From Rhodobiaceae bacterium (GTDB lineage: Bacteria; Pseudomonadota; Alphaproteobacteria; Rhizobiales; Tepidamorphaceae), in NCBI GenBank assembly GCA_020637985.1, contig JACKJK010000012.1, forward strand, positions 7,609 to 71,608: 64,000 bases of DNA, given 5' to 3'. Numbering within the stretch: the stretch's first letter is position 1; every line of letters begins with the position of its first letter. Positions 1 through 8,829 of the stretch are shown piece after piece. A program made the translations under genes and the position numbers. The notes under the pieces were generated by a model. It was given only the letters and a program-made list of their open reading frames with translations, searched no databases and had not been told where the DNA came from.

Positions 1-703
1 CCGGACGCAGCAGCTTCAGCCGCCGCGCCGAGAGCAGATGATAGGTGCCCGGCGTGTGCGGGCAGTGGATCGAGATGACATCCATGCGCGCCAGCATCTG
101 GTCGAGGCTTTCCCAGTAGGTCGCCTCCAGCTGTTCCTCGACGTCCTGGGGCACCTTCCGGCGGTTGTGGTAGTGGATCTGCATGCCGAAGGCCTTGGCC
201 CGGCGCGCCACCGCCTGACCGATGCGTCCCATGCCGACGATCCCCAGCCGCTTGCCGTTGATGCGGTGTCCCAGCATCCAGGTCGGCGACCAGCCCTTCC
301 ACTCGCCTGTCTCGATGGCGCGGATGCCATGTACCAGGCGGCGCGGCACGGCGAGGATCAGCGCCATCGCCATGTCGGCTGTGTCCTCGGTCAGCACGCC
401 CGGCGTATTGGTGACCGCGATGCCGCGCTGGGTCGCGGTGCCGACGTCGATGTTGTCGACGCCGTTTCCGTAGTTGGCGATCAGCTTCAGCCGCTCTCCC
501 GCCTGGCTGAGGATGGAGGCGTCGATGCGGTCGGTCACCGTTGGCACGAGGACGTCCGCCTGCTGCACCGCGGCGGCGAGCTCGGCCGGCGACATCGGCG
601 TGTCGTCGGTGTTGAGGCGGGCGTCGAAGAGTTCGCGCATCCGCGTCTCCACGACGTCCGGCAACTTGCGTGTCACGATGACGACTGGCTTGAATTTACC
701 CAT
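1..703 (-). CDS. D-2-hydroxyacid dehydrogenase (glyoxylate/hydroxypyruvate reductase type), C-terminus cut by the window edge
   Basis: NAD(P)-dependent cytoplasmic reductase of 2-oxo acids such as glyoxylate or hydroxypyruvate. The visible 234 residues contain the N-terminal substrate-binding half, the conserved NYGNGVDNID stretch (about residues 77-86) and a Rossmann dinucleotide motif GMGRIG near residue 157. Roughly the last 100 residues of a usual 330-residue protein, including the catalytic Glu/His region, lie outside the window. The start is the ATG of MGKFKPVVIV. Substrate preference cannot be decided. A second, more distant member of the superfamily lies at 55919-56866. Confidence 0.9.
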   Translation of the reverse strand, partial: MGKFKPVVIVTRKLPDVVETRMRELFDARLNTDDTPMSPAELAAAVQQADVLVPTVTDRIDASILSQAGERLKLIANYGNGVDNIDVGTATQRGIAVTNTPGVLTEDTADMAMALILAVPRRLVHGIRAIETGEWKGWSPTWMLGHRINGKRLGIVGMGRIGQAVARRAKAFGMQIHYHNRRKVPQDVEEQLEATYWESLDQMLARMDVISIHCPHTPGTYHLLSARRLKLLRP

Positions 704-933
704 TGCACTCGACCCGTCCGACCCCAAGAGGAAGATGCCCGCCGGCATCCATTGCAACCTTAAACCGGCGTTTACTCCTGCACGTCAATGTTGGTCGTGC
801 AGGAGGCGCGGCACCTGTTCGCGCCTGAATATCAGAAGGGCCGGGAAAGACAAAGCGCGACTGCCGCCGCGGCGATGCACGCGGCATCAATCCGGCAGCC
901 GTGCGGCCTTCGCGGCGGTTCGATGTGAGACAG

Positions 934-1560
934 ATGCAGCCTGGCCCCCATATTCTACCTTTCCTGACCGCCAGACGGTTGCTCGGCGCTTTGGCGGCGG
1001 TTCTCCTGGTGGCTGTTTCTGGCATTCTTGCAAGCCGCTTTTATTCCGGTTCCGACGGCAGCCCGGGCGCGACCGGCTCGCTTGCCTCCCAGCCGCTCCC
1101 CTTGCTGCCGCGCGGCCCCAGCGGCCTTCCGCTGCCACGCTACGTCAGCCTGAAGAGCAGCCGCGTCAACGTGCGCATCGGCCCCAGCCAGGACCACGAT
1201 GTCGCCTGGGTATTCAACACCGCCGGCCTGCCGGTGGAAATCGTTGCCGAGTTCGAGAACTGGCGGCGCATCCGCGACAGCGAAGGCGCCGAGGGATGGG
1301 TCTACCATTCGCTGCTTTCCGGCAAGCGTATGGCGCTCGTTGCGCCATGGAAGGCCGGTGCCGGTCGCGAATCGCAGCCGCAGTTACTCCATCACCGGGC
1401 GAGCGAGGCCTCGTCGGCTACGGCAATGCTAGAAGCCGGCGCGCTGGTGCGGGTCGACAAGTGCAACGCCGAATGGTGCGAGATCACGGCAGGCGGCAGG
1501 GACGGTTTCGTGCGCCAGGAACTTCTCTGGGGCGTCTATCCCGGCGAGGTCGTAGACTAG
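934..1560 (+). CDS. Membrane-anchored bacterial SH3-domain protein
   Basis: A 208-residue protein with a single hydrophobic segment near residues 14-33 (signal anchor or uncleaved signal), then a short Pro/Gly linker and two SH3-like stretches, about residues 70-125 and 127-200. The first has the typical SSRVNVRIGPS start and ends GWVYHSLL; the second ends DGFVRQELLWG. This type of domain usually binds cell-wall peptide or protein ligands in the periplasm; no enzymatic motif is seen. An in-frame GTG at 901 would add 11 residues; I prefer the ATG at 934 because the hydrophobic segment then sits near the N-terminus. It lies between a 2-hydroxyacid dehydrogenase and irr and converges with irr. 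Confidence 0.78.
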   Translation: MQPGPHILPFLTARRLLGALAAVLLVAVSGILASRFYSGSDGSPGATGSLASQPLPLLPRGPSGLPLPRYVSLKSSRVNVRIGPSQDHDVAWVFNTAGLPVEIVAEFENWRRIRDSEGAEGWVYHSLLSGKRMALVAPWKAGAGRESQPQLLHHRASEASSATAMLEAGALVRVDKCNAEWCEITAGGRDGFVRQELLWGVYPGEVVD

Positions 1561-1596
1561 TCGGGGCGGCGCCGCGCCAGCATGGCCGCGGCCGGA

Positions 1597-2160
1597 TCAG
1601 TCCTTGCGCGGCGCGACCGGTCGCAGGCGCACCACCACATCGATATGGGTCACCTCGTGGCCGTGCGGAATCTCCGGCAGCCCCGTGACATGGATCGACG
1701 AACCCGCGATATCGATCAGTTGCCCATCGCCTTCCAGGAAGAAGTGATGATGGTCGCTGGTGTTGGTGTCGAAATAGCTTTTCGAGCCTTCCACCGCGAC
1801 TTCGCGCAGCAGGCCCGCCCCTACGAACTGGTGCAGCGTGTTGTAGACAGTTGCCAGCGAGACGCCGACGCCGGCCTGGCGCGCCTGTTCGTGCAGCCAT
1901 TCCGCGGTCACGTGGCGGTCGACACCGTCGAACATCAGCGCTCCCAGGCTCAGCCGCTGGCGCGTCGGGCGCAATCCCGACCCGCGCAGCAGGCCGGCCA
2001 CGCTCGCCTCGCAGTCGCATGCCCCGTCGCGGCAGGCGGAACTGCGGCAATTGGCGATCGCCCGCGCCCGCGCGATACCGCCTTGGCTGACATCACCCGC
2101 CGCGCCTTCGGCATCACCGTGCGCCGCCGCAACAGTCTTATCGCGAACCGTCTCGTCCAT
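1597..2160 (-). CDS. irr: Iron response regulator Irr (Fur family)
   Basis: Fur-superfamily DNA-binding regulator, 187 residues from this start. The winged-helix part begins at GLRPTRQRLSLG (about 62-73), followed by SLATVYNTLHQF. The metal/heme region contains the triple histidine HHH near 127-129 that is characteristic of Irr. Irr accumulates in iron limitation and controls heme and iron genes in rhizobia. This copy lacks the GCPWHD-like heme regulatory motif of Bradyrhizobium Irr and instead has four cysteines within residues 38-50 (NCRSSACRDGACDC). Starts at 2175 (ATG) or 2208 (TTG) are also possible. It is divergent from fabA, with a good promoter at 2255-2283. Confidence 0.88.
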   Translation of the reverse strand: MDETVRDKTVAAAHGDAEGAAGDVSQGGIARARAIANCRSSACRDGACDCEASVAGLLRGSGLRPTRQRLSLGALMFDGVDRHVTAEWLHEQARQAGVGVSLATVYNTLHQFVGAGLLREVAVEGSKSYFDTNTSDHHHFFLEGDGQLIDIAGSSIHVTGLPEIPHGHEVTHIDVVVRLRPVAPRKD

Positions 2161-2254
2161 GGCCCGATACTTCATTCCTCGTCGATGACCGGCACACTCA
2201 ACTGGCAAGCAGAGCGGCCGATTTCCCGTCCATCGCCCCGCTTGACCTCAAAGT

Positions 2255-2283
2255 AGGATATTTTCCTCGCCCGGCAATGGCAA
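2255..2283 (-). promoter_or_regulatory. Predicted irr promoter
   Basis: On the reverse strand a -35 TTGCCA (2278-2283), a 17-base spacer and a -10 TATCCT (2255-2260). It would start transcription near 2248, giving an 88-base leader to the ATG at 2160. This is the best sigma-70-type pair in the intergenic region. Confidence 0.5.
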
Positions 2284-2388
2284 TCGCCTGCCGGAAGTCA
2301 CGGTTTACGCCGGTTTGCATGGCTATTGGGACGCTGGAATCGGCGTTTCGCAATCCCGGCCGCTTTTTCTGCCGGTTGCCTTCCGGCG

Positions 2389-2418
2389 CTTGAAACCTTG
2401 TGTTACCAAGCCTTCAAG
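2389..2418. promoter_or_regulatory. Two-layer palindrome upstream of fabA (candidate operator)
   Basis: Outer arms CTTGAA/TTCAAG and inner arms CTTG/CAAG are placed symmetrically around a 6-base centre. The site ends 62 bases before the fabA ATG and overlaps a weak -35-like TTGAAA. It could be an operator for the fab unit or an RNA hairpin in its leader; the regulator is unknown. Confidence 0.4.
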
Positions 2419-2480
2419 AAACGCCGCTGCGGACTGGGTCCGCGGCGGGAAAACCAGGGCATTGCGCGGAAGCGGAGCGG

Positions 2481-2996
2481 ATGAGCGATCGGCAGACAAG
2501 CTTTGAATACGAAGATCTCCTGAAGTGCGGCCGTGGCGAATTGTTCGGGCCGGGCAACGCCCAGTTGCCATTGCCGCCGATGCTGATGTTCGACCGCATT
2601 ACGCAGGTCGTCGAGGATGGTGGCGAACACGGCAAGGGCATGATCCGCGCCGAGTTCGACATCAAGCCGGATCTCTGGTTCTTTCCCTGCCACTTCCAGG
2701 GAAATCCCGTCATGCCCGGCTGCCTCGGCCTCGATGCGCTGTGGCAGCTGACCGGCTTCTTTCTCGGCTGGCTCGGGCTTCCCGGCCGTGGCATGGCGCT
2801 GTCGACGGGCGAGGTGAAGTTCCGCGGCATGGTGACGCCGAGTGTCAAGCTGGTCGAATACGGCGTCGATTTCAAACGCATCATGAAGGGCCGGCTCGTG
2901 CTCGGCATCGCCGACGGCTGGCTGAAAGCGGACGGCGAGGCCATATATTCGGCAACCGACCTGCGCGTCGGTCTTTCGAAGCAGGGCGCGGCCTGA
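2481..2996 (+). CDS. fabA: 3-hydroxydecanoyl-ACP dehydratase/isomerase FabA
   Basis: Catalyses dehydration of 3-hydroxydecanoyl-ACP and isomerisation of trans-2- to cis-3-decenoyl-ACP, the branch point of anaerobic-type unsaturated fatty acid synthesis. From the ATG at 2481 the product is 171 residues, the usual FabA length. The hot-dog active site shows CHFQGNPVMPG with His71, and GCLGLD with Asp85. A purine-rich AGCGGAGCGG sits right before the ATG; an upstream in-frame start at 2400 would add 27 residues with no family likeness. It is followed by fabB after 49 bases, and fabI lies further down, so the three probably form one unit. Confidence 0.97.
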   Translation: MSDRQTSFEYEDLLKCGRGELFGPGNAQLPLPPMLMFDRITQVVEDGGEHGKGMIRAEFDIKPDLWFFPCHFQGNPVMPGCLGLDALWQLTGFFLGWLGLPGRGMALSTGEVKFRGMVTPSVKLVEYGVDFKRIMKGRLVLGIADGWLKADGEAIYSATDLRVGLSKQGAA

Positions 2997-3045
2997 ATTC
3001 CAGCCGTATACGTGCCGGGCGGCCATCGCCCCGAGGGAGGCGCAC

Positions 3046-4266
3046 ATGAGACGAGTCGTCGTAACCGGGATCGGGATCGTGTCCTCGATCGGAAACGACA
3101 AGGACGAGGTGACCGCGTCGCTCAGGGACGCCCGTTCGGGTATTTCCTTTTCGCAGTCCTTCGCCGATCACGGCTTCCGCTGCCAGGTCTGGGGCGCCCC
3201 GTCGCTCGATCCCACCGAACTGGTCGATCGTCGCGCCATGCGCTTCCTGTCCAAGGGCGGCGCCTGGAACCATGTGGCGATGGAACAGGCGATCGCCGAT
3301 TCCGGCCTCGAGGAGGCCGAGGTCCAGCACGAGCGCACCGGCATCGTCATGGGCTCGGGCGGCCCTTCGACGCGCACCATCGTCGAGGCCGCCGACATCA
3401 CCCGCGAGAAGGGTTCGCCCAAGCGCATCGGCCCCTTCGCCGTGCCCAAGGCCATGTCCTCGACTGCGTCCGCGACGCTTGCCACCTGGTTCAAGATTCA
3501 CGGCGTCAACTATTCCATCTCGTCGGCCTGCTCAACATCTGCGCACTGCGTTGGCAACGCCTATGAACTGATCCAGTGGGGCAAGCAGGACGTTGTCTTC
3601 GCCGGCGGCCACGAGGACCTCGACTGGACGATGTCGAACCTGTTCGACGCCATGGGCGCCATGTCGTCGAAACACAACGAGACGCCGGACACCGCCTCGC
3701 GTGCCTATGACGTTTCCCGCGACGGCTTCGTCATCGCCGGTGGCGCGGGCGTCCTGGTGCTCGAGGAACTCGAACACGCCAAGGCGCGCGGCGCCAAGAT
3801 CTACGCCGAGGTCGTCGGCTACGGTGCCACGTCCGATGGCTACGACATGGTCGCCCCCTCCGGCGAAGGCGCCATGCGCTGCATGCGCCAGGCCATGTCC
3901 ACCGTCTCCGGCAAGGCCGACTACATCAACACCCACGGCACCTCGACGCCGGTCGGCGACACCCAGGAGATCAAGGCCATCCGCGAGGTCTTCGGCGACG
4001 ACATTCCGCACATCGCCTCGACCAAGTCGCTCACCGGTCACTCGCTTGGCGCCGCCGGCGCCCAGGAGGCGATCTATTCGCTGCTGATGATGCAGGCCGG
4101 CTTCATTGGCGAGAGCGCGCACATCACCGAGATCGATCCGGAATTCGCCGACATGCCGATCGTGCGCGCCCGCATCGACAACGCGAAGATCGACACTGTC
4201 CTGTCCAACAGCTTCGGGTTCGGCGGAACCAACGCGACGCTCGTCTTCAGCCGTTATGCCGGCTGA
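3046..4266 (+). CDS. fabB: 3-oxoacyl-ACP synthase I FabB
   Basis: Elongating beta-ketoacyl-ACP synthase, 406 residues, a thiolase-fold condensing enzyme. The triad is visible: Cys162 in SSACSTSAH, His297 in NTHGTSTPVGD and His332 in KSLTGHSLGAAGA. FabB extends the cis-3-decenoyl-ACP made by FabA, so the fabA-fabB pair marks the FabA/FabB route to cis-vaccenate. A GGGAGG element lies about 8 bases before the ATG. Confidence 0.97.
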   Translation: MRRVVVTGIGIVSSIGNDKDEVTASLRDARSGISFSQSFADHGFRCQVWGAPSLDPTELVDRRAMRFLSKGGAWNHVAMEQAIADSGLEEAEVQHERTGIVMGSGGPSTRTIVEAADITREKGSPKRIGPFAVPKAMSSTASATLATWFKIHGVNYSISSACSTSAHCVGNAYELIQWGKQDVVFAGGHEDLDWTMSNLFDAMGAMSSKHNETPDTASRAYDVSRDGFVIAGGAGVLVLEELEHAKARGAKIYAEVVGYGATSDGYDMVAPSGEGAMRCMRQAMSTVSGKADYINTHGTSTPVGDTQEIKAIREVFGDDIPHIASTKSLTGHSLGAAGAQEAIYSLLMMQAGFIGESAHITEIDPEFADMPIVRARIDNAKIDTVLSNSFGFGGTNATLVFSRYAG

Positions 4267-4323
4267 CAGGCGCGCGGATGGCCGTCACCTGAGAAGAATT
4301 CAAACCGGGGGCAATCGAGGAAC

Positions 4324-5121
4324 ATGAGCCAACCACTGATGCAGGGCCGCAGGGGCCTGGTCATGGGCGTTGCCAACGACCATTCGATTGCCTGGGGCAT
4401 CGCCAAGGCGCTGGCAGACCAGGGCGCGGAGCTGGCATTCACCTACCAGGGCGATGCCATCGGCAAGCGCGTCATGCCGTTGGCCGAAAGCGTCGGTTCC
4501 GATTTCACCATTCCCTGCGACGTCGTCGATACCGTGTCCGTGGACAGGACGTTCGCCGCCATCAAGGAGCGCTGGGGCGGCCTCGATTTTCTCGTCCACG
4601 CCATCGCCTATTCCGACAAGAACGAGCTGCGCGGCAAGTATGCCGACACCACGCGCGAGAACTTCATCAACACGATGGTCATCTCGTGCTTCTCGTTCAC
4701 CGAAGTCGCCCGCCATGCCGCGGCCCTGATGAACGAGGGCGGCTCGATGTTGACGCTGACCTTCTCCGGCTCGACCCACGTGATGCCGAACTACAACGTC
4801 ATGGGCGTCGCCAAGGCGGGCCTGGAGGCGGGCGTCCGCTATCTCGCGTCCGATTTCGGGCCCGACGGCATTCGCGTCAACGCCATCTCGGCGGGGCCGG
4901 TGCGCACGCTTGCCGGCGCCGGCATCACCGACGCCCGCTTCATGTACAACTACCAGCGCGACCATGCTCCCCTGCGCCGCTCGATCACCATCGAGGATGT
5001 CGGAGGCGCCGCGCTCTACCTGCTATCGGATCTGTCCAGCGGCGTGACCGGGGAAATCCACTTCGTGGACGCCGGCTACAACACGATCTCGATGCCCCGC
5101 CCGGAAGACCTGCGCGGCTGA
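4324..5121 (+). CDS. fabI: NADH-dependent enoyl-ACP reductase FabI
   Basis: Reduces trans-2-enoyl-ACP in the last step of each fatty acid elongation cycle; 265 residues, SDR fold. The N-terminal cofactor region GVANDHSIAWGIAKAL (about 15-30) is typical. The catalytic Y-x6-K is Tyr157/Lys164 in PNYNVMGVAKAG. The residue at the position of E. coli Tyr146 is Phe147 (LTLTFSGS), a departure from the textbook sequence. The gene follows fabB by 57 bases. Whether a second enoyl reductase exists elsewhere in the genome cannot be known here. Confidence 0.95.
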   Translation: MSQPLMQGRRGLVMGVANDHSIAWGIAKALADQGAELAFTYQGDAIGKRVMPLAESVGSDFTIPCDVVDTVSVDRTFAAIKERWGGLDFLVHAIAYSDKNELRGKYADTTRENFINTMVISCFSFTEVARHAAALMNEGGSMLTLTFSGSTHVMPNYNVMGVAKAGLEAGVRYLASDFGPDGIRVNAISAGPVRTLAGAGITDARFMYNYQRDHAPLRRSITIEDVGGAALYLLSDLSSGVTGEIHFVDAGYNTISMPRPEDLRG

Positions 5122-5220
5122 TTGCGCGTGCCGGCAGCCATGGTATTCGGCTGAGCAATGCTTCCGTCCGACGCGGTAGTCGAGGGCAATGCCTGGGCGC
5201 TAAACCCGGGCCTCGCCCGG

Positions 5221-7635
5221 CTACCCGCGCAGCGTTCCCCCGGTTGCCTTGGTGACCTGCGCCACGATCCGCTCGCCGACCGCCTCGATTTCCTTTTCCG
5301 TCAGCGTCTTCTCGCGTGGCTGCAGCGTCACCTCGATGGCGATCGACTTGGCCCCCTTGAGTGCCTCGCCCTCGAACACGTCGAAGATGCGCACGTCGCT
5401 GACCAGCGCCTTTTCGGCGCCCTTCGCTGCGCGCAGCAGCGCCTGTGCCTCGACCGAGGCGTCGACCAGGAAAGCGAAGTCGCGCCGCACGGCCATCAGC
5501 TCGGGCAGGTCGACCGCCGGCTTGGCGCGCGTCGCCCTGGCTTTCGGCGCCGGCAGGGCGTCCAGGAAGACCTCGCAGGCGACGATCGGCCCGTCCGCAT
5601 CCATCGCGTCGAGAACGCCGGGATGCAGTTCGCCGAAATGGGCGAGGATCATCTTCGGCCCCAGCTGCAGCGTGCCGGAGCGGCCGGGATGATACCAGGC
5701 CGGCGCGCTGCGGCTGACCTGCAGGTTGTCCACCGGTGCACCGAGCGCGGTTAGCACCGCGATCGCATCGGCCTTGGCGTCGAAGGCGTCGGGCGTGCGC
5801 GCCGCGCCGCTCCAGTGCCGGCCGGTGCGCTCGATGCCCGACAGTCCGCGCCGCAGCGCCGTCGCCATCTCGACCTGGTCTTCCGGTTCGTCGCCATGAT
5901 AGGTGGCGCCGATCTCGAACAGCGCCACATCGTTCATGCCCCGGTTGACGTTGCCCTGCGCCGCGGCGATCAGCCCTGGCAGCAGGCTCGGGCGCATGTC
6001 GGTCAGGTCCGAGGAGATCGGGTTCGACAGCCTGACGTTCGCCCCGCCGCCGCCGAAGCGCGTCGCGTCCTCGTCGGAAATGAAGGACCAGGTCACCGCC
6101 TCGACAAGGCCGCGCGCGGCCAGCGTGCGCCGGGCATTGTGGGCGCGCGTCTGCGCCAGCGTCAGCACCGCCTGCGGCACCCCGTCGGGCATCGCGATCG
6201 GCACGGTCGGTACTCGGTCGACGCCGACGATGCGGGTAACCTCTTCCACCAGGTCGGCGCTCTCGTGCACGTCCGGCCGCCAGCTCGGTACCGCCACCTT
6301 GAGGGTGTCCTCCGGCCCCGAGATCAGGAAGCCGAGATCGCGCAGGATCGCCTTGATCTCGACCGGGTGCAGGTCGAGCCCGGTCAGCCGCTTCACCTGG
6401 GTGATGTCGAAATCGATCACCCTGTCGGCGTCGGGAACCTCGCCCGCCATTGCTAGCCGGCTCGCCGTGCCGCCGCAAAAGTCGATCACCATCTGGGCGG
6501 CCAGCCTGACGCCCGGCACGACGCTCTCGGGATCGACGCCGCGCTCGAAGCGGTAGCGCGCGTCCGACTGCAGGTCGACGGCGCGGCCGGTGCGCGCGGT
6601 GACCTTCGGGTCGAACAGCGCTGATTCGATCAGCACGTTGACGGTGTCTTCCGTCGAGCCGGAGTTCTCGCCGCCCATGATGCCGCCGAGGCCGAGCACG
6701 CTGGCATCGTCGGCGATGACGCACATGCTCTCGTCGACACGGTAGGTCTTGCCGTCGAGCGCTTCGAAGCTCTCGCCGGTCTTGCCCATGCGCGCGCGGA
6801 TGCTGCCGGTGAGCTTGTCGGCGTCGTAGACGTGCAGAGGCCGGCCACGGTCGTAGGAAAGGTAGTTGGTGATGTCGACCAGCGCGTTGATGGGGCGAAG
6901 ACCGATCGCCTTAAGCCGCCGCTGCACCCACGCCGGGCTCGGCCCGTTCTTCACGCCCTTCACGTAGATGCCGGCGAACACCGGGCAGACGTGGGTGGTG
7001 CAGGCATCGAAGGTCAGCTCGATCTTGACCGGGCTGTCGAAAGAGCCGTCGACCTGCGGCGCCTCGGCAGGCTTCAGCTTGCCCATGCCGGCGGCGGCAA
7101 GGTCGCGCGCGATGCCGCGCACGCCGAGGCAGTCGCCGCGGTTGGGCGTGATGCCGACCTCGATGACCGGGTCGTCCAGCCCGAGGACCTCGGCGAAGGG
7201 GATGCCGATCGTCGTCTCACCGGGCAGGTCGATGATGCCCTCGTGGTCGTCCGACAGGCCCATCTCGCGTTCCGACACCAGCATGCCGTTCGATTCGACG
7301 CCGCGGATGACGCCAGGTTTCAGGTCCATGCCGGTGCCGGGAATGTGCGTGCCCGTCGGCGCGAACACGCCGACCATGCCGGTGCGTGCGTTCGGCGCGC
7401 CACACACCACCTGATGCTGCGTATTGCCGTCATCGACGATGCACACCCGCAGCCGGTCGGCGTTTGGGTGCTGCTCGGCCTTGACGACGCGCGCGGTTTT
7501 GAACGGCGCGAACGTCTCCGCCGGGTTGTCGATTCCTTCCACCTCCAGCCCGATCAGCGACAGCTTGTCGGCGATTGCCTCCAGGCTCTCGTCGGTCTCC
7601 AGGTGGTCTTTCAGCCAGTTGAGCGTGAATTTCAT
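5221..7635 (-). CDS. pheT: Phenylalanyl-tRNA synthetase beta subunit PheT
   Basis: Large subunit of the (alpha-beta)2 class II synthetase that charges tRNA-Phe; 804 residues, a normal length. It opens with MKFTLNWLKDHLETDESLE, then an EMAP/tRNA-binding-like domain (about 40-150), B3/B4 editing region and B5, and ends with the ferredoxin-fold anticodon-binding domain (about 705-804, PAVRRDFAFLVD-like stretch MAVRRDFAFLVDASVE). It lies 18 bases downstream of pheS in the same operon. The gene ends close to convergent fabI, leaving about 100 bases with only a short GC-rich hairpin at 5203-5220. Confidence 0.97.
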   Translation of the reverse strand: MKFTLNWLKDHLETDESLEAIADKLSLIGLEVEGIDNPAETFAPFKTARVVKAEQHPNADRLRVCIVDDGNTQHQVVCGAPNARTGMVGVFAPTGTHIPGTGMDLKPGVIRGVESNGMLVSEREMGLSDDHEGIIDLPGETTIGIPFAEVLGLDDPVIEVGITPNRGDCLGVRGIARDLAAAGMGKLKPAEAPQVDGSFDSPVKIELTFDACTTHVCPVFAGIYVKGVKNGPSPAWVQRRLKAIGLRPINALVDITNYLSYDRGRPLHVYDADKLTGSIRARMGKTGESFEALDGKTYRVDESMCVIADDASVLGLGGIMGGENSGSTEDTVNVLIESALFDPKVTARTGRAVDLQSDARYRFERGVDPESVVPGVRLAAQMVIDFCGGTASRLAMAGEVPDADRVIDFDITQVKRLTGLDLHPVEIKAILRDLGFLISGPEDTLKVAVPSWRPDVHESADLVEEVTRIVGVDRVPTVPIAMPDGVPQAVLTLAQTRAHNARRTLAARGLVEAVTWSFISDEDATRFGGGGANVRLSNPISSDLTDMRPSLLPGLIAAAQGNVNRGMNDVALFEIGATYHGDEPEDQVEMATALRRGLSGIERTGRHWSGAARTPDAFDAKADAIAVLTALGAPVDNLQVSRSAPAWYHPGRSGTLQLGPKMILAHFGELHPGVLDAMDADGPIVACEVFLDALPAPKARATRAKPAVDLPELMAVRRDFAFLVDASVEAQALLRAAKGAEKALVSDVRIFDVFEGEALKGAKSIAIEVTLQPREKTLTEKEIEAVGERIVAQVTKATGGTLRG

Positions 7636-7653
7636 CGGTTCTGTCCCGCCGGG

Positions 7654-8748
7654 TTACCGGCTGAGCCCCCCTGCAAGGCTTGGCATGTCGAGCGCGGCGA
7701 AGCCGTAGTGCCTCAGCCAGCGCAGGTCGGAGGCGAAGAAGGTGCGCAAGTCCGGAATGCCGTATTTCAGCATGGCGATGCGGTCGATCCCCATGCCCCA
7801 GGCGAATCCCTGGTACTCGGCCGGGTCGAGCCCGACGTTGCGCAGCACATTGGGGTGCACCATCCCGCAGCCAAGGATTTCCAGCCAGCCGTCGCCCTCG
7901 CCGATCTTCAGTTCGTTGCCGACGCGCGTGCAGCCGACATCGACCTCCATCGACGGCTCGGTGAACGGGAAGTGGCTGGCGCGGAAGCGCATCTTGACGT
8001 TGGGCACCTCGAAGAACGCCTTCAGGAATTCTTCCAGCACCCATTTCAGGTTGCCGAGGTTGGCCTGCTTGTCGATCACCAGGCCCTCGACCTGGTGGAA
8101 CATCGGCGTGTGCGTCTGGTCGTAGTCGCAGCGGAAGACGCGGCCCGGCGCGATGATGCGGATCGGCGGCTTGGCGCCCAGCATGGTGCGGATCTGCACC
8201 GGGCTGGTGTGGGTGCGCAACAGGCGGCGCGTGCCGTCGGCGCGCTCGGGGAAATAGAAGGTATCCATTTCCTGCCGGGCGGGGTGATCCTCGGGGATGT
8301 TCAGCGCGGTGAAATTGTAGTTGTCGTTCTCGATGTGCGGGCCTTCGGCGATGGAGAAGCCCATGTCGGCGAAGATGGCGAGCAACTCGTCGGCGACCTG
8401 GCTGACCGGATGCACGCGCCCAAGGCCGATCGCCGGGTCGCGCACCGGCAGCGTCACGTCGACGGTTTCGGTGGCAAGCCGCGCGTCCAGCGCCTTGGCC
8501 TTGAGGATGTCGCGCCGCGCGCCGAGCGCATCGGTGACGCGCGTCTTCAGGCCGTTGATGAGCGGGCCGAATTCCTGCCGCTGTTCGGGGCTCATGCCGC
8601 CGAGCGCGCGCAGCAGCTCGCTGATGCTGCCCTTCTTGCCGAGCGCGCCAACGCGCACCGCCTCCAGCGCGGCCTCGTCGCCGGCTTCGGTGATGGCTGC
8701 GCCGAGCGTGCTTTCCAGCTGTTCGATGTTGGCCGCGATGGAGGCCAT
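7654..8748 (-). CDS. pheS: Phenylalanyl-tRNA synthetase alpha subunit PheS
   Basis: Catalytic small subunit, 364 residues. An N-terminal coiled coil (about 1-90, ending in SELLRALGGMSPEQRQEFGP) precedes the class II core with HPVSQVADELLAIFADMGF, the motif 2 region RTHTSPVQIRTM and the motif 3 region GWGMGIDRIAML-like AWGMGIDRIAML. It sits between rplT and pheT on the reverse strand. The unusually folded 220-base spacer before it may control pheST separately from infC-rpmI-rplT. Confidence 0.97.
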   Translation of the reverse strand: MASIAANIEQLESTLGAAITEAGDEAALEAVRVGALGKKGSISELLRALGGMSPEQRQEFGPLINGLKTRVTDALGARRDILKAKALDARLATETVDVTLPVRDPAIGLGRVHPVSQVADELLAIFADMGFSIAEGPHIENDNYNFTALNIPEDHPARQEMDTFYFPERADGTRRLLRTHTSPVQIRTMLGAKPPIRIIAPGRVFRCDYDQTHTPMFHQVEGLVIDKQANLGNLKWVLEEFLKAFFEVPNVKMRFRASHFPFTEPSMEVDVGCTRVGNELKIGEGDGWLEILGCGMVHPNVLRNVGLDPAEYQGFAWGMGIDRIAMLKYGIPDLRTFFASDLRWLRHYGFAALDMPSLAGGLSR

Positions 8749-8769
8749 CGTGTCGTCTCCGTTGCTTCG

Positions 8770-8815
8770 CGCATGAACCCGAAAAGTTGCGAGACTTTTC
8801 AGGCGAGGTCATGCG
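8770..8815. repeat. Palindromic repeat, GAAAAGTTGC family, copy A
   Basis: Outer arms CGCATGA/TCATGCG and inner arms GAAAAGT/ACTTTTC around a TGCGAG-like centre. Three more copies are found at 11291, 51856 and 51911. It looks like the short intergenic palindromes spread through Hyphomicrobiales genomes. This copy lies in the pheS leader. Confidence 0.75.
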
Positions 8816-8829
8816 GCAGACAGGAACGC

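Larger units (their letters stand above)
2161..2480. other. irr-fabA divergent intergenic region
   Basis: About 320 bases without a gene. It holds a reverse-strand promoter for irr (2255-2283) and a near-symmetrical dyad (2389-2418) 63 bases before fabA. I looked for the classical iron control element and did not see a clear copy. No convincing small gene is present. Confidence 0.6.

Noticed and set aside
474..1688. 404-residue forward frame at the left end
   Set aside because: It crosses the reverse-strand dehydrogenase, the SH3 gene and part of irr; the genes in other frames explain this region.
5203..5220. CCGGGC/GCCCGG hairpin between fabI and pheT as a terminator
   Set aside because: Six-base stem with no T-run on either strand.
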